The notes below the pieces were generated by a model. The model made no database searches and had not been told where the DNA came from. It saw nothing but the letters and a program-made list of their open reading frames with translations. Shown one piece after another: positions 34,841 through 49,884 of a stretch of 64,000 nt of DNA. A program made the position numbers and the translations under genes. Source of the DNA: Bolinopsis microptera (Eukaryota; Ctenophora; Tentaculata; Lobata; Bolinopsidae); assembly GCF_026151205.1 (NCBI RefSeq), contig NC_087077.1, positions 1,860,001-1,924,000 of the forward strand, given 5' to 3'. Within the stretch, counting starts at the first letter, position 1, and the number at the start of each line of letters is the position of its first letter.

Positions 34841-35030
34841 ATGTCGTTGTTTTAGTCCTGATTGTGGTCTGCCTTGCTGGCAAGTAACGAACAAAACAGT
34901 TGCCCTAACAGATACAACTACTTTACTAGCAGTAGCACTAGCAGTCCACCTATGGTGACTCTACACTTCTACTAGCAGTTAGAGTCACCAGCTCCTGCAG
35001 TATTATATCAGAAAAAGGTCACCTATGTAG
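34841..35030 (+). pseudogene. Broken copy of Ser/Thr-rich peptide gene (arm 4)
   Basis: Starts ATGTCGTTG and ends CCTATGTAG like the clean gene, with frame losses between. Confidence 0.72.
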
Positions 35031-35666
35031 ACTACAAACCAGTTCTACTATCAGTCAACTATGAAGCATTAATGCACCAAAATGCAACCCAAAGCATCTC
35101 CAAAAATGTACCCTCAAGCGAGGATCATGATTTTTTGGTTTAATACAGAAATATTGGATATTTTTGTAGATGACTAGTAAGTTTGAGTGTGATAACTTTG
35201 TGCTTATTATGCAATATGCATGATCCTTTAGTCCACTAGTGTTTTATAGTATTGGATGTTTCTTCATTACAGACTTCAAAAGAACAGAATTTATGTTTTA
35301 AGTAGTAGCTAGTACCATTCTTGGTTAATTAGATGATAATATGAGGGGGGATAGTAAATACTTTGTTATATTATTATTATTATTATGCTTAGTCGGTATG
35401 ATATGTTTATAAGAAACATATTTCAATTGAGGACTATTATTATTTTTTTTAATTGTTAAGACGGGAGATTGCGCAATCCATTGAGAGCACTACCACAAAT
35501 TGTCAATGAATGGAAAAAAGCAGCGACCGATTTCATTCTTGGTATAATTTTGCATTTGAGAATGATAATTCAAATTTATATTATTAATTAAAACAATAGC
35601 TGTTGATTAAATATGTGATATTAAAAAAATTTTAATTTTGACTGAATGCTTTAACAGTGCTTATAT

Positions 35667-36159
35667 TTACTCTTCGTCGGGTCTCTTGCAACCCCTGGAC
35701 GTCAAGGAAGAAGAACCATGTATGGTGGTGGTGATCATCTCCATCTTCTGTTCCTCGTATCATGATGATGGATGATCTCCGTATCTCACCAGGTAGGTGC
35801 CGGTCCTTACATCAGTCTCACTGGTCTTCACTGTCCCAGGACCACATGTGTTAGGGTGATGATGGTCCAGGGTTGTTTCCACTCTAATTTCCTGTCAGAG
35901 AGTTCCTTAGTGAGACATCAAAGTCAGTGTCCACAAGTTCAGGTGTTCGTCTTTCCATTCACATCTGTTCAGGTTGATCTTATCATTTGCAGTAAAGTTT
36001 TATCGGCGGCAACTTCGAACTTAAAACTGTAGTCTGCATTTACGGACTATTGCTTTTCTTCACGTAAAGGCTAGCTCGTCCTTCGTAATGGTGAGGACAA
36101 TATCCTTTCACAAGCGGTGGCAAGTGCACCAGAGTTAACAACTAATAGGATCACCTCAT
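35667..36159 (-). pseudogene. Broken copy of His-rich protein gene (arm 4)
   Basis: Both ends match the clean gene; the interior carries scattered indels. Confidence 0.72.
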
Positions 36160-37277
36160 GCGAATGCTGAGCTTTAAGGGCTGAGAAGGAAGATGTGTAA
36201 TTAGCTGTAAGACACTTTCAGAACAATTCACCGTCGAATGATGTTGAGTACGTTTGCAGCGCTCTTTTTATCTTTTTTTCGTTCCTTTGGTAAGCCATTT
36301 TAATAAGTTAACACAACTTGAAATGCAATTAATAAGTCTGTCCAAGATGGTTAACTTAATTTTCTAACACGCTAGGTACCCCATCATTTTGTAGGCCGTG
36401 ACCCCAACTACAAAGAAATATTTAGCCCTCTATGTTCACGATCTTTTGTTCAAATTTATGTTGGTAGGGGAACAGTATCTCAGCTTTTATTTTCACCAAA
36501 GCAATGGAAATTGAGAAAATAAGATTTGCAAACGTGAAATCACACATTTTAATTTACTTATTGAACTTCAGTCAGAATAGTACTTTGCGAATATTTAGGT
36601 CTACCGGCTTCGGCCGGGATATAATGTCGCCGCAGTTAAAAAGGGTAGCGAGTATTTACCCACTGCTGTCAAAACCGCATAGGCATTAGGTGAGCAGTTC
36701 TATTCGGAGTGCCCTACGTATCCATTAGTATATTAAACAATGTATCTTAAAAATAATCAATTGAAAATTAACCCTTATTTACTCGCACACCACCCAACAT
36801 AGTTGAAAACATGCATTACATTGTAGTTTGAATGTTTGAACTTCTCTACAGTCCAAACAGACCGCTTTGAGCGCTCTCCCTAATAAGTTTAAAGTATTCA
36901 TGACAGTGTAATTATGATTTATGTACCACGCTAGACTCTGCAAGTAAGATCAAGATTAAGTAGTTCCAATAAAATTCAAGCATATATTTAATTTAAAAAT
37001 CATTGGATTTAAACGACAAATTGATTCGTCTGAATCAGCAGTCAGTACTCTAAAAAATTAAAAAAAATGCTCACATGCTTCCTCGATGGAAAATGGTTTT
37101 AGAAAATTAACTAGTTCAAAATCAAGATTAATCAAAATTTGAGATCAAGATAAGAGTTTGATAAAAGTGTTAAAATATTTAAACTTCCTTTTCGAGAAAG
37201 TGACGATATCAAACTATAATATTCCAGTGCTAGAGAATCCCTAAGCTATCCCAAATGTTTTAAACGGATGATTATTG

Positions 37278-38376
37278 TTACAGTCGGAATGTCTATCAAG
37301 TAAAAAAGTGTCAAAATCCTTCAAAACTCTCTGAAATGTCCTTGAACCCATCCTCAAAACATCCTCCTTCTTCAACAGCAGATGACACACGAAATATCAT
37401 ACAAAACAGTTTCTTCACGACAAGTCCGTGTAAGACTGTAGGTAGTAACATCTCGTTCCAAATCTTTAAACCAGAGCCACCAGGGAAGATTGCTAGGTCC
37501 AGTGGGCCAGGTTCCACATCGTAGGGAATATCAGCCGCGGCAATAGATGGAAAAACTTGGACTAATTTTTAAGCCTCGTTAGTAGTGGACAGGTTTTGGA
37601 GCCAGGCGAGAAGGTAGCAGCTTAACAAAGCGCGAAGGTGAAGTGTAATCCAGGTAGCCCCAACATTCCAGATCAGGTCATTTTGGGCCATACGAGTAGT
37701 CTTCTCCCTGGGAAGAGTATTTTATCCTTCTTCTTCTTTGTCATTCTTGGAAATGAGGATAGTTCTGAGATTGTCATGTGCCAGGAGAAGGTTGGAGAGT
37801 TTGTCAGAACCCGGAACATATTGTCATACCACATCACTCCTTCTCCATTTAACATGTTCTGCACTAATTCCTGCCCAGTTTGTCGTTTATGTTGAAGGTA
37901 TTGGAAACCTGCAAAACTGTCTCCAGCCAACAGCTGGACTTGTCACTCTCCAGATCATCCTTGATTTGTTTTACCGTTGTAGGTAGCCAGGATGTATGCC
38001 AGGGATATGGTCTGTGGGAATGCCTTATCACTTGCGGCACCAGAGATATCAGAAGGATATATGTACTCAGATTATCTTTGAAAGGAGGACATGGCAGAGA
38101 GTCCTGCTCATTTATCCGTAGCATGTAGTTTTGCACCAGTTGCCTTAAATCTGCCAGGATAACGATCTCTTTGAAGCGGTTAGTAAAAGAAAAAGGAGCA
38201 CCAGGACGTGGGAAGAGGGTGGGCTTTCTTGTTTAGTACAGCAGGCTGTTAAATGTGAAGTCAGGGATAGGAAACTCCAAACTGCGTCAGTACTACGCCC
38301 CCATCCTCCGCTTTGACTCGGTCTCTTGACATGACTAGTTAGGGTCAGCAATGTGGCGAGGGATAGCAAATAACAT
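37278..38376 (-). pseudogene. Broken copy of Ntn hydrolase gene (arm 4)
   Basis: ATG and stop regions align with the clean gene. About 47 bases shorter in total from many small losses. Confidence 0.74.
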
Positions 38377-38815
38377 ACTGTAAAAAAAATTATTAGATAA
38401 AGTTTTAGGTTTTCTATTCTTGCAACTACAAACAAAAATGAATTAAAGCACTCCGATAACCTGCAGTAAGGTACAGAAGGGGTAAATGATTTACATTTGA
38501 ACAGGAAAGAAATCAGTAGGGAATTAACTTATTATCAAGATTTAACCATATATTTATAATTTCATCGGCCTTCGTCTTTTTGGGAAAAAAATAAGTTTTT
38601 ATATTTCCTTTTTTAATAGCAGATTGCAGCATTTATGATCTTAGTTTGCATAAAAAAGTACACACATTTTATTTGTGAAATATAAATTTAGGGTAACCTG
38701 TTCCATGGGCAATAATTTGCACACAGTATCGATACGCGTATTTGGTGGTGTGGGCAGGATAGGACTGCAGCCAGCACTCGAGTTTTAATCAATCCAAATT
38801 ATTTTTTACTGTAGT

Positions 38816-38857
38816 GATTTATTATTAAAAGAAAAATAGTGACAAAATAATTTGATT
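38816..38857 (+). other. Turn-around loop 2, second occurrence
   Basis: About 42 nt between ACTGTAGT and ACACAGT, the same AT-rich spacer as at 26,099. Confidence 0.78.
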
Positions 38858-39304
38858 ACACAGTAAAAAATATTGATTGATTAAAACTCGAGTGGCTGCA
38901 GTCCTGATCCTGACCGAAACCACCAATAAGCGTTTATCGATTACTGTGTGCAATTATTTGCCCATGGAACAGGTTACCCGTATAATTTTATTTCCACAAT
39001 AATATGTGTGTACATTTTTTTGCAAACTAGATCATAAATGCTGCAATTGCATATTAAAAAAGGAAATATATAACTGTATTTTGTTCCAAAGAGACGAAGG
39101 CCGATGAAATTATAAATATAATGTTTAAATCTTGATAATAAGTTAATCACTTTTTTTTTTTTACTGATTTCTTTCTGTTCCAATGTAGAATTCATTACCC
39201 CTTCTCTACCTATACTGAGGTTATCGGAGTGCTTTAATTCATTTTTGTTTGTAGTTGCAAGATTTGAAAAACCCTTAGACTTTTTCTAATTATTTTTTTT
39301 ACAG

Positions 39305-40433
39305 TTTGTGGATTTGCTATCTCTGCCACCATACTGACTAATGAGTCTGTCAGGAGATCGAGTTCAAAGCGGAGGATTGGGGCGTAGTACTCGGACGCGA
39401 GTTTGGAGTTTCCTATTCCCCTGGATTAAACTTGTTAACGGAGCATGTGGTACTAAACATGTAGCCCACCCACTTCCCAACGTCTGTGTCCTTTTTCTTT
39501 TACTAACGATTCAAAGAGATCGTTATCCTGGGCAGATTTAATGGCAATGGTGCAATACTACATGCGGGATAAATGAAGCTGGACTCTCTGCCAATGTCTC
39601 CTTTTCAAGTTAATGCTGAGTACATAGATCCTTCTGGATTCTCTGGTGCCGATGTGTTATTTTGACATTACACAGGACCATGATCCCTGCATACATCATG
39701 GATACTACGAAACGGTAAAACAAAAAAGGATGATCTGGAGAGTGACAAGTTTCCAGCTGTGTGGGCTGGAGCGAGTTTGGGGCAGTGTTGCCAATACACT
39801 TCAACATAAACGACAAAAACTGTGGCAGATTAGTGCTGGACTGTTAAGGAGAAGAGTGATGTGGTATGACAATACAGTCGGGGTTCTGGACAAACTCTCC
39901 AACCTTCTCCTGGCACAGGAGCTATCTCAGGAACTTATCTCAATTTCCAGAGAATGCAAAGAAGAGAAGGGTTAAATTACTTTCCCAGGGTGAAGACTAC
40001 TCGTAATGGCCCCACAAATGGTCCGGATCTGAATGTTGGGCTACCTGGGGATTACACTTCACTTCGCGCTTTGTTAAGGCTGCTACTTTCTCGCCCTGGC
40101 TCCAAAACCTGCACTATTAACGAGGCTATAGTCCAGTTTTCCATCATTTGGCCGCGGCTGATATTCCCTACGGAGGTTGTTGAGACTGGCCACTGGGGAC
40201 CTAGCAATCTTCACCTGGTGGACTTGGTGTAAAGAATTGGATCGGAGATGGTCTACTACAGGTCTTACACGGGACTTGTCGGTGAGAAACTGTGTTTGGA
40301 TGATATTTCTGGTGTGAAATCTGCTGTGATGCATGGAGGGGAGGTTTGAGGATGGGTTCAAGACATTTCAGGAGGTTGAAGGTTTTTGACACTGTTTTTA
40401 CTTGATAGACATTCCGGCTGTAAACAATAATCA
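39305..40433 (+). pseudogene. Broken copy of Ntn hydrolase gene (arm 5)
   Basis: The ATG itself is altered, but the following codons and the region before the stop align with the clean gene. Confidence 0.72.
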
Positions 40434-41535
40434 GTCCGTTTTAAACTTTGGGATAGGCTTTGGGACTTCTTAGCTCTGGAATAATTATAGTTTGTATTTT
40501 TATATCTACTTTCGCGAAAGGATGTTAATATTTTTACACTTGATCACACTCTTACTTGATCTCAAATTTGATATAATCTTGATTTGAACTAGTTAATTTT
40601 CTATTAACCTTTTTCATCGAGGAAGCATGTGTGCATTTTTTAATTTTTTAGTAGTATGACTGCTGATATCAGCGGAATCAATTTGTCGTTTTAAATCAAT
40701 GATTTTTTAAATTAAATTTATGCTTGAATTTTATTGAACAACTTTATATTGATTTACTTGCAGAGTTCTAGCGTTGGTCATTATCATAAGTACACTTGTC
40801 ATGATTACTTAACTTATTAGGGGAGATCCGCTCTAGCGGTCTGTTTGGACTGTAGAGAAGAGGTTCATACTTTCATACAGACAATGTAATGCATGTTTTT
40901 CAAATATGTGGGTGTGTGCGGAGTAAATAAGGTTAATTTTTATTGATTATTGTATAAGATACTTTGTTTTAAGATACTTATTGGATACGTGAGGGCAATC
41001 CGAATAGAACTGCTCCCGATGCGTTAATGCGGGTTTGATCAGAGGGTAAATACTCCTACCTTTTTAACTGCGGCAATTATATATACGGCCGAAGGGGGTT
41101 AGGACTAATATTCGCATAAATCATATCTGACTGGAAGTTTCATTTTAGAAAAAGTTTAATGTGATGTTTTTCACGTTTGCTAATTCTATTTCTCAATTTC
41201 ATTGCTTTGTGTAAATAAAGCTGAGATTATGTTCACTACAATCATAATTGAACAAAAGATCGTGAACATATGGAGGTAAAATATTTCTTAGTTGTTGGGT
41301 CACGGGCTACAATTGATGGGGGTCAGGCGTTGTTAGAAAAAATTAAGTTAACCATCTGACAGACTTGATTAATTGCAATTTCAAGTTGGTTAACTTGATT
41401 AAAATGGCTTACCAAGGAACGAAAAAGATTAAAAGAGCGCTGAACGGCACTCAATCCATTCGACGGTGAATGTTCTGAAGAGTGTCGTACAGTAATTACA
41501 CATCTTTCTTCTCAAGCCTTAAAGTCGCATTCGCA

Positions 41536-42025
41536 ATGAGGTGTTTTTAGTGTTAACTCTGGTGGCACTTGACACCCGCTTGTGATGGAGATTGACTAAC
41601 CATGACGATGACGAGTAGCATTTTACGTGAAAGAAAAGCAAAGGTCCGTTAAATGGCAGGATACAGTTTTAGTTCGTTAGTTGCCGCGATAAACCTTTTG
41701 CAACGTAAGTCAACCTGGTAGAAGATTGTTGAAAGGAGACGAACACCCTGAAACTTGTGGACACTGACTTTGATGTTCACTAAGGGATTGCGTGACGAGG
41801 AATGGAGGGAGTGGAAAGAAACTTTGGACCATCATCACACTACACTCATCGTGGTCCTGGGGGAACTGTTGAAGTCAGGAGATGAGTTGTAAGGACGGGA
41901 CCTTACCTGGTGAGTACGGAGATCACCATCATCTGATGACGAGGAACAGAAGGATGGAGGATGATCACAACACCATATGGGTTCTTCTTCTGAGTCCGGG
42001 GTGCAAGAGACACGGAAGAGAGTAA
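41536..42025 (+). pseudogene. Broken copy of His-rich protein gene (arm 5)
   Basis: GCAATGAGGTGT start and AGAGTAA end are present; the interior is shredded. Confidence 0.72.
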
Positions 42026-42659
42026 ATATAAGCACTGTTTAAAGCATTCAGTCTAATTTAAAAATTTTTATATCAAAATTTTAATTGCAACGCTATTGTT
42101 TTAATTTTAATATAAATTTGAATTTTCATTTTCAAATGCAAAAATGATTCCACAGAATGATATCGTCGCTCGTTTTTCATTCATTGACAATTTGTGGTAG
42201 TTGCTCTTCAATGAATGCAGCAATTCGGGCTTAACAATTAAAAATAATAAAAGTCCTTCAAGTTGAAATATTGTTTTCTTATATCAGAATCATACAGACA
42301 AAGCATATAATAATAATAATATAACAAAGTATTTATATCCGCCTTATTAGCAACTAGTAACCATGAATGGTACTAGCTACTAATTTATAATATCTTAATT
42401 TCGTTCTTTTGAGTCTGTATATGAAGATAAAATCCAATATCTATAAAAACACTAGGACTAAAGGTTCATGCATATTGCATAATATGCATGCAAGTTATAC
42501 ACAAAACTTAATAGTTGATCTACAAAATATAGTCTTTTTAATCTGTATTTATCCAAAAAAAGTCAGAATCCTCGCTTGATGGGTACTTTTTTGGATGCTT
42601 TTGGGTGCATTTGGGTGTTATGCTTTCATAGTTGGCTGCTAGTAGAAACTGGTTGTAGT

Positions 42660-42855
42660 CTACATAGGTGGACCTTTATGAATGTATACTGAGGAGTGGT
42701 GGACGGTACTGCTAGTAGAAGTGGTAGAGTCTCCATAGGTGGGATGCTAGTGTACTGCTAGTAGAAGTAGTGTATCTGTTAGGCCAACTGGTTTTGTTTC
42801 GGTTTGGTTACTTGCGCTGCAGGCATACCACATTCAGGACTAAAACAATCGACAT
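42660..42855 (-). pseudogene. Broken copy of Ser/Thr-rich peptide gene (arm 5)
   Basis: Start and stop regions both recognisable on the minus strand; Ser/Thr codon repeats (ACTAGCAGT) still visible. Confidence 0.7.
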
Positions 42856-45087
42856 TTTTATATGATAGATATGTTTGTTATTGATCAATCGCTTTTTTAA
42901 TAGTTTTCAATGCAGATGCAAGTTTGTCAGGGGCATGTTGTCTTCATGTCAGCATTAAATAAAATTAGCTACAACAATGCTTTAGTATTACATCAGAGCA
43001 GTCTGTAAATTGTCGAGACTTCATTTAACGAGGAGAGCAGTTAATGATCTTTAATCACGTTCACATGGTGCAACAGATCCATTAATATGTCGAGGCACTG
43101 AGGGGACACAAACTCTGAGTGCTCATAGGAAGAATTATCTTTTAATGTATTTTATTTGCCGTTTCGAACACGATTAAATCGTGCAACTGGTTCCACAGGA
43201 CATAATACATGGTCGTATGTAGGGATCGTTCAATATAAATTGGTGACTGAGTCAAGCTAGGGCATAGTGGGGGGAGTGGCTTTTGAAAAGCTGTATTGTC
43301 CATTATATGCAAGAAAAGCGATATCGTATCTGATGCAACGTTCTAGATAATCTCTGCTGTAGACAATTGCTAGCCCGCAGTAAGCAGTACTGTCGATGTT
43401 TCAATATACCATGTGTTTGTAATAATTGTTTTACCATTTGTTTGGCTCTTGGATCAATCTACTTTAGAGACAGAAGCCTCAGCTTGGAAGGTACATTGAC
43501 TGGTATGCTTCACGGGGCCGCCATACATTTATAAACTATTTCGGGAATTATATGCAACTTAAAACTCGGGACACTGAGCGCTGTGATTAATTTTGCAAGA
43601 TTTTTCCCGCAAGGATCGAAGGTATTATGAGCACTATGCGAGTCACCTCAGACTGGCTGCGGGACGTTTTAAAAACAATATAACAGTGGCACACTTTATT
43701 TACACACTATATTGTATCAGCGCAGTATCACATGAAGGGTTCAAGCGGAACCGTCAATAGTTATAACAAATAATACGTTCGCTTCTTCGGGCGCAAATTC
43801 TCAACAAGCTTCAGGAATTATCACGCGGAGCCCGAAAATCGAGGTATTATTGTTTTGTGACAGCTGGCCAGTTCAAGCCTTAATATTTGTATTAATTTGG
43901 TCGTGCTCAGAGGAAACGTATCGTAATGCGGCCGCGGTGGGTGCAAAAATCGCACTTTTTACTTATTGTCTAACATTTTTCGTGTTCTTCAGCTTTATCG
44001 TTCTATGATCGTATTGTATCGGTCGGCCATTTCAAAACCAGGCAATGTGACTGATTCCGTTAGAGTGGTGAATTTGAGAGAATGCGTCGTTCTACACAAA
44101 GAATGGGTAGTGTAGATATAGAAATGAATTGTTGATTGTGGCAAAAATTTGAGTTTTATGTCATATCTTGTTGTTATGGGGTCCCATTAGCCTATGTCGG
44201 ATGTTATGATTTGAGATACATCATCTTGTGAATGAGCGATAAAATGAATAGTAATCAATATAAATATTATATGATACTATTACTAGGTACGGGATCTTCA
44301 GTAACGTAATCGACAAAAATGTGTTAGGTCTTAATGTCTGGGTAGCGTGAATCATGGAAAACAATTGGTTTAAGGATCCCATTTCATGGCATTTATTTAC
44401 CCACTGTTGTGGTCGTACATTGTTAGCCAAAACTTCCCTAAACTTGGAACCACTAGGACATAAAGTTGTCCACTAGAATTATATAAAAAATTTGACCTCT
44501 TGTAAAAGATGAGGAAATAAAGAATAAATGTGCTAAAGCATCAGCTCTAGGTTAGTTGGGGGTTAATTTGTTAAGGGACATCGAATCATGAAATTTGGAA
44601 CCATGAGAACATTGATCAATTGTTTTAAATCAGTCTAATCTATATTATATTTTATTAATCAACCTTAGCAACTCAATAATAGGGACACAAACAGCTCATG
44701 AGGGTTAAGGAAATATTTTACGAAGACATGATGGTGTTAGGTGTAACTGCTTGCTTTCCATAGGTGTGTAAGCTAATGATCTTAGAATTGAGTAAAAAAT
44801 AACATAAGAACAGTTAAATATGTGTCTGCTACTGTTGGTAACTAGAAAATAAGTATGCTAAGTTCTGAGAGGTATAAGTTTGTATAGAAGGCGAGGAAGC
44901 AAGAGTGCCCGTGTACACGAGATTCTATGGGACTGATAAAACTGGATACAGTTTTGTAGAATATCCAGGGGACAACCGTAGGTATTTCGAGGGTGTATAA
45001 ATCCCAAAGGCCGATGGCGACTTCTCGCCCAGTTCAGGGAGCCCTATTTCTGGGTAACATTCAAGGGAAGATCTATTTGGCGATCCT

Positions 45088-45270
45088 TGACTAAGAGCTA
45101 CTTTACACCAGCCAAAAAAATGATGCTGAATGGTACCACCTTCCTCACATTAACTTGCACTTCATTTCATCTTCAATCCACTGTGAGTCCATAGACGGGG
45201 GTTAAGAGAGTGCGTACCACAGCACTAGAGAGGTCTACATATCATTCGAGAACAACCAAATCCTCTTCGC
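45088..45270 (+). other. Turn-around loop 1, third occurrence
   Basis: Same ~180-nt spacer and orientation as at 19,801 and 32,470. Confidence 0.8.
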
Positions 45271-47472
45271 AGGATTCGCCAAATAGATTTCCCTTGATTG
45301 TACCAGGGAAATAGGGCGTCCATGAACTGGGCGAGAAGTCGCCATCGGCCTTTGGGATGTATACACCCTCGAAATACCTTACGGTTGTTGGATATTCTTT
45401 AAACTTGTATCCAGTTTTTAAGGTCCTGAGATTCTTGTTACGGGGCATCTTGCTCTCGCTTCTTTACAAACTTAATCTCAAGAACTTAGCAGACTTTTTT
45501 TCTAGTTACAGACAGTAGGCTGACTATGAGTCGCATGTTCTTATTGTTATTTTAATCAATTTCTAAGATATTAGTTAACTACCTATGGAAACAATAAAAG
45601 TTACACTAACACCATTTGTCTTCGTAGAATATTTCCTTTATCCATGAGCTGTTGAGTCCCTATTATTGAGTTCGTAGGTTTGTTATAAAGTTATAGTATA
45701 GATTAATGATTTAACAATTATCAATGTTCTCATGGTTCCAAATTTCATGATTCGATGTCACTTAATACAAATTAACCCCCAACTAACTGAGCTGATGCTT
45801 AGGCAATATTATGTATTTCCTATCTTTACAAGAGATCAAATTTATATTTTGTCTAGTGAGTAACTTTATGTCTTGTGGGTCAAGTTTTAGGGATGTTTGG
45901 CTAACAATGTTACGTCAGCAGAACGAAGTGGGTAAAGAATGCAGTGAAGTGGATTCCTGATAACCAATTGTTTTCCATGATTCCATGTACCCTGACATTA
46001 TGAGCCTAACACATTTTTGGTCGGTTTACGTTACTGAAGTCCGTACCTTAGTAATAGTATCATATTATATTTCAATTGATTAACTTTTCATTTTTATCGG
46101 CTCATGTAACATGATGGATGTGATCTCAAATCATAAATTCGACATAGGTAATGGGGGTCCATAACAACAAGATATGACATAATCTCAAATTTTGCAACCA
46201 GAATCAAATTCTATTTCTATTTCTACACTTCCAGTATTTGTGTAGAACGGTCGCTTTCTCAAATTCAGCCACTCTAACGAAGCAGTTCACATTGCCTGTT
46301 GAATGGCGACCGTTTACTATACGATCATAGTACGGTTAAAGCTGATGACACGAAAAGTTAGGACAATAAGTAAAAAGTGCGATTTTGCACCCACGCGGCG
46401 CATTTTAGTTACGTTTCCTTGAGCACGAACAATTATACAAATATTTAAGGCTTGAACTTGGGCCAGCTGTCCAAAAAACAATAATACTTCGCTTCTTCGG
46501 GCTTCCGCGTGGATAATTCTGACAGCTTGCTGGAGGGACATTTGCGGCCGAAGAAGCGAACGTATATTTGTTATAATATGACGGTTCCGCTTGGACCGTA
46601 TGGATTCGTGGCATGATACAATATAGTGTGTAAATATAGTGTGCCACTGTTATTGTTTTAAAAAATTCCCGCACGCCTGTCTGAGGTTGACTCGAATATG
46701 TGCTCATTATACCTTCGGTTCCTTGCTGGAAAAAATCTGCAAATTATCGCTTCTCTGTGATCCAAGTTTTATGTGCATATAATTCACGAGAAATAGTATA
46801 ATGTATGGCGGCCTTGAAGCATGACCAATTCAATATTACTTCCAAGCTGAGGGGCTGTTCTAAAGTAAGGATTGATCCAGAGCAAACAAATGTTATAATA
46901 AACATTAGTTCATACACATGTACTATTGAACATCGACTGTACTGTTACTGCTGGTAGCTTGGTTCTACAGCAGAGAATTATCTAGAACGTCTGCAGCAGA
47001 TACGTTACTGCGCTTTGCTTGCATTATAATGAAATTAACAGCTTTCAAAAGCACCTCTCCCCTATGCCCTAGGCTGACTCAGTCTCAGTTATATTTGAAC
47101 GGATCCTCATACGAAGCATGTATTATTTTGTGGGAACCAGTGCACGATATAATCGTGTTCGAACTGGCAATAGAAATGACTTAAAAATAATTCTTTATGA
47201 GCACTCAGGAGTTGGTGTTCCCATCTGTGCCTCGACTTATTTAATGGTTCTGTTGCACATGTAAGTGTAAAGATCATTAACTGTCTCCTCGTTTAATGAA
47301 GTTTCCGAACTATCTTTTAAGACTGCTTGAATGGTAATACTAATAGCATGGTTGTAGCTAATTTTATTTTAATAGCTGAGATGGACAAAACCATGCCCCT
47401 GACAAAAACCTTGCCATCTGCAGTTGTACTTAAAAAGCGATTGTTAATAACAAAATATTTACAGGTGATAAA

Positions 47473-47669
47473 ATGTCGATTGTTTTAGTCATGATTGTGG
47501 TCTGCCTTGCAGACGCAAGTAAACCGAAACAAAACTGTTGCCCTTACGATACAACTACTTCTACTAGCAGTAGCACTAGCAGTTCACATATGGAGATCCT
47601 ACCACTCTACTAGGCAGTAGCGTCCACCAGTCCTGCAGTATTACTAATTCTGTAAGGTCCACTATGTAG
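47473..47669 (+). pseudogene. Broken copy of Ser/Thr-rich peptide gene (arm 6)
   Basis: ATGTCGATTG start and CTATGTAG end retained; frame lost between. Confidence 0.72.
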
Positions 47670-48301
47670 ACTAAACCAGTTTACTAGAGTCCATATGAAA
47701 GCATAAACAACAACAAAGACCATATGCCACCAAGATCAAAAAAGTACCATCAAGCGTGGATCTGATTTTTGGATAAATACAGATAAAAATGGGACTTATT
47801 TTTGTGTAGATGACTAGTAAGGTTTGGTGTGATAACTTTGCATGCATATTATGCAATATGCATGAACCTTAGTTCTCTAGTGTTTTTTTGTATTGGATTT
47901 TTATCTTCATTCAGACTCTTAAGAAACGAAAATTATGTTATATAATTAGTAGCTGTACCATTTATTGGTTACTCTAGTTGCTAATATGAGCGGGATATAA
48001 ATACTTTGTATATTATTATTATTTTATGCTTTGTTGTATGATTGTTATCAGAAACATATTTCAACTTGAAAGGACTATATTATTTTTTTTAATTGTTAAG
48101 ACCGGAGATTGCTGCATCCATTGAAGGCACTACACAAATTGTCAATGAAGGAAAATGCGAGCGACCGATTATTCTTGGAATCAGTTTGATTTTGGAGATG
48201 ATAATTCAAATTTACTATTATATTAAAACAATAGCTGTTGCAATTAATATGTTGATATTAAAATTTTAAATTAGGCTGATTGCTTTAAACAGTGCTTATA
48301 T

Positions 48302-48788
48302 TTATTCTTCGTCGGGTTCTTGCACCCCTGGACGTAAGGGAAGGAGAACCCATGAGGTGGTGGTGATATCCTATATTCTGTTCCTCTTCATCTGATTGAT
48401 GGTGATTCCGTAATTCACCAGTAAGGTGCCCGGTCTTTACAATCAGTCTCCTGTCTTCACTGTCCCAGGACCACATGAGTTGTAGTGGTTGATGATGTCC
48501 AGGGTGGCTTTCACTCCTCATTTTCTCGTCACGCAGAGTCTTAGTGGAGACATCAAAAGTCGTGTCCACAAGTTCAGGGTGTTCGTCTCCTTTCTCAATC
48601 TTCTTCAGGTTGATCTTTAAATTTGCGAAGGTTTATCGGCGGAACTACGACTTAAAAACTGTAGTCATGCCATTTACGGACCTCTTGCTTTCTTTCAGTA
48701 AATGGCTAGTCGTCATCGTTATGGTGAGGACAATTCCATCACAAGCGGTGGCAAGTGCCACCAGAGTTAACACTATTAGGACACCTAT
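48302..48788 (-). pseudogene. Broken copy of His-rich protein gene (arm 6)
   Basis: Counterpart of the clean gene; the ATG region has lost a base. Short in-frame pieces remain. Confidence 0.7.
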
Positions 48789-49884
48789 TGCGAATGCTGA
48801 GCTTAAGGCTGGAGGAAGATGTGTAATTTCTGTAGAACCTCTTCAGACAATTCACCGTCGAATGAGTGGAGTACGTTGCAGCGCTCTTTTTATCTTTTTT
48901 CGTGCCTTTGGTAAGCCATTTTAATCAAGTTACCAACTGGAAATTGCAATTTAATCAAAGTCTGTCAAGATGTTAACTTAATTTCTATACACGCTGAGTA
49001 CCATCATTGTAGGCCGTGACTCAACTACAAGAAATATTTAGCCTCCATATGTCCGATCTTTTGTTCATTTATGTTGGTAGTGAACAGTTCTCAGCTTTTT
49101 ATCTTTCACAAAGCAATGGAAATTGAGAAATAAGATTTGCAAACGTGAAAAATCACACATTTAACTTTTCTAAATGAAACTTCAGTCAGATAGTTTATGG
49201 CGAATATTAGTCTATCCCGGCCTTCGGCCGGATATAATTGCCGCAGTTAAAAAGGGTGGAGTTTTTACCACTGAGTCAAAACCCGCATTACGGCATTAGG
49301 TGAGGAGTTTATTCGGAGTGCCCTCACGTATTCCTATAGTATTTAATACAATAGTTTCTTAAAAATAATCAATAGAATTAACCCATATTTACTCGCTCAC
49401 ACCCAACATATTTGAAAACTGCATTACTTTGTCGTATATGAAAGTATGACCTCTTCTACAGTCCAAACAGACCGTATGAGCGCTCATCCTAATAAGTTTA
49501 ACGTATTCATGACAGTGTATTATGATATATGTACAACGCTAGACTCTGCATGTAGATCAAGATAAGTTGTTCAATAAAATTCAAGCATAAAATTTAATTT
49601 AAGATCATTGGATTTAAAACGACAAAATTGATTGCTGAAATCAGCAGTAGTATCTAAAAAAATCTAAAAAATGCTACATGTTCCTCGATGAAAAATGGTT
49701 TTTAGAAAATTTAACTAGTTCAAAATCAAGATTAAATCAAATTTGAGATCAGATAAGAGTGTGATTAACGTGTTAAAATATTTACACATCTCTTTTCGAG
49801 AAAGTGAGATATCAAACTATAATATTCCAGAGCTAGAGGAATCCCTAAGCTATCCTCTAAATGTTTTTAACGACTGATTATTGT

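Larger units (their letters stand above)
32643..38815 (+). repeat. Array arm 4 (forward)
   Basis: Full segment again, in the order LINE-like fragment, hairpin block, Ser/Thr-rich gene, P-derived fragment (~35,515), His-rich gene, Helitron-type block (~36,596-36,900), Ntn hydrolase gene, AT-rich end. Confidence 0.85.
38858..45087 (-). repeat. Array arm 5 (inverted)
   Basis: Full reverse-complement copy: Ntn hydrolase gene, Helitron-type block (~40,806-41,115), His-rich gene, P-derived fragment (~42,135-42,185), Ser/Thr-rich gene, hairpin block, LINE-like fragment. Confidence 0.85.
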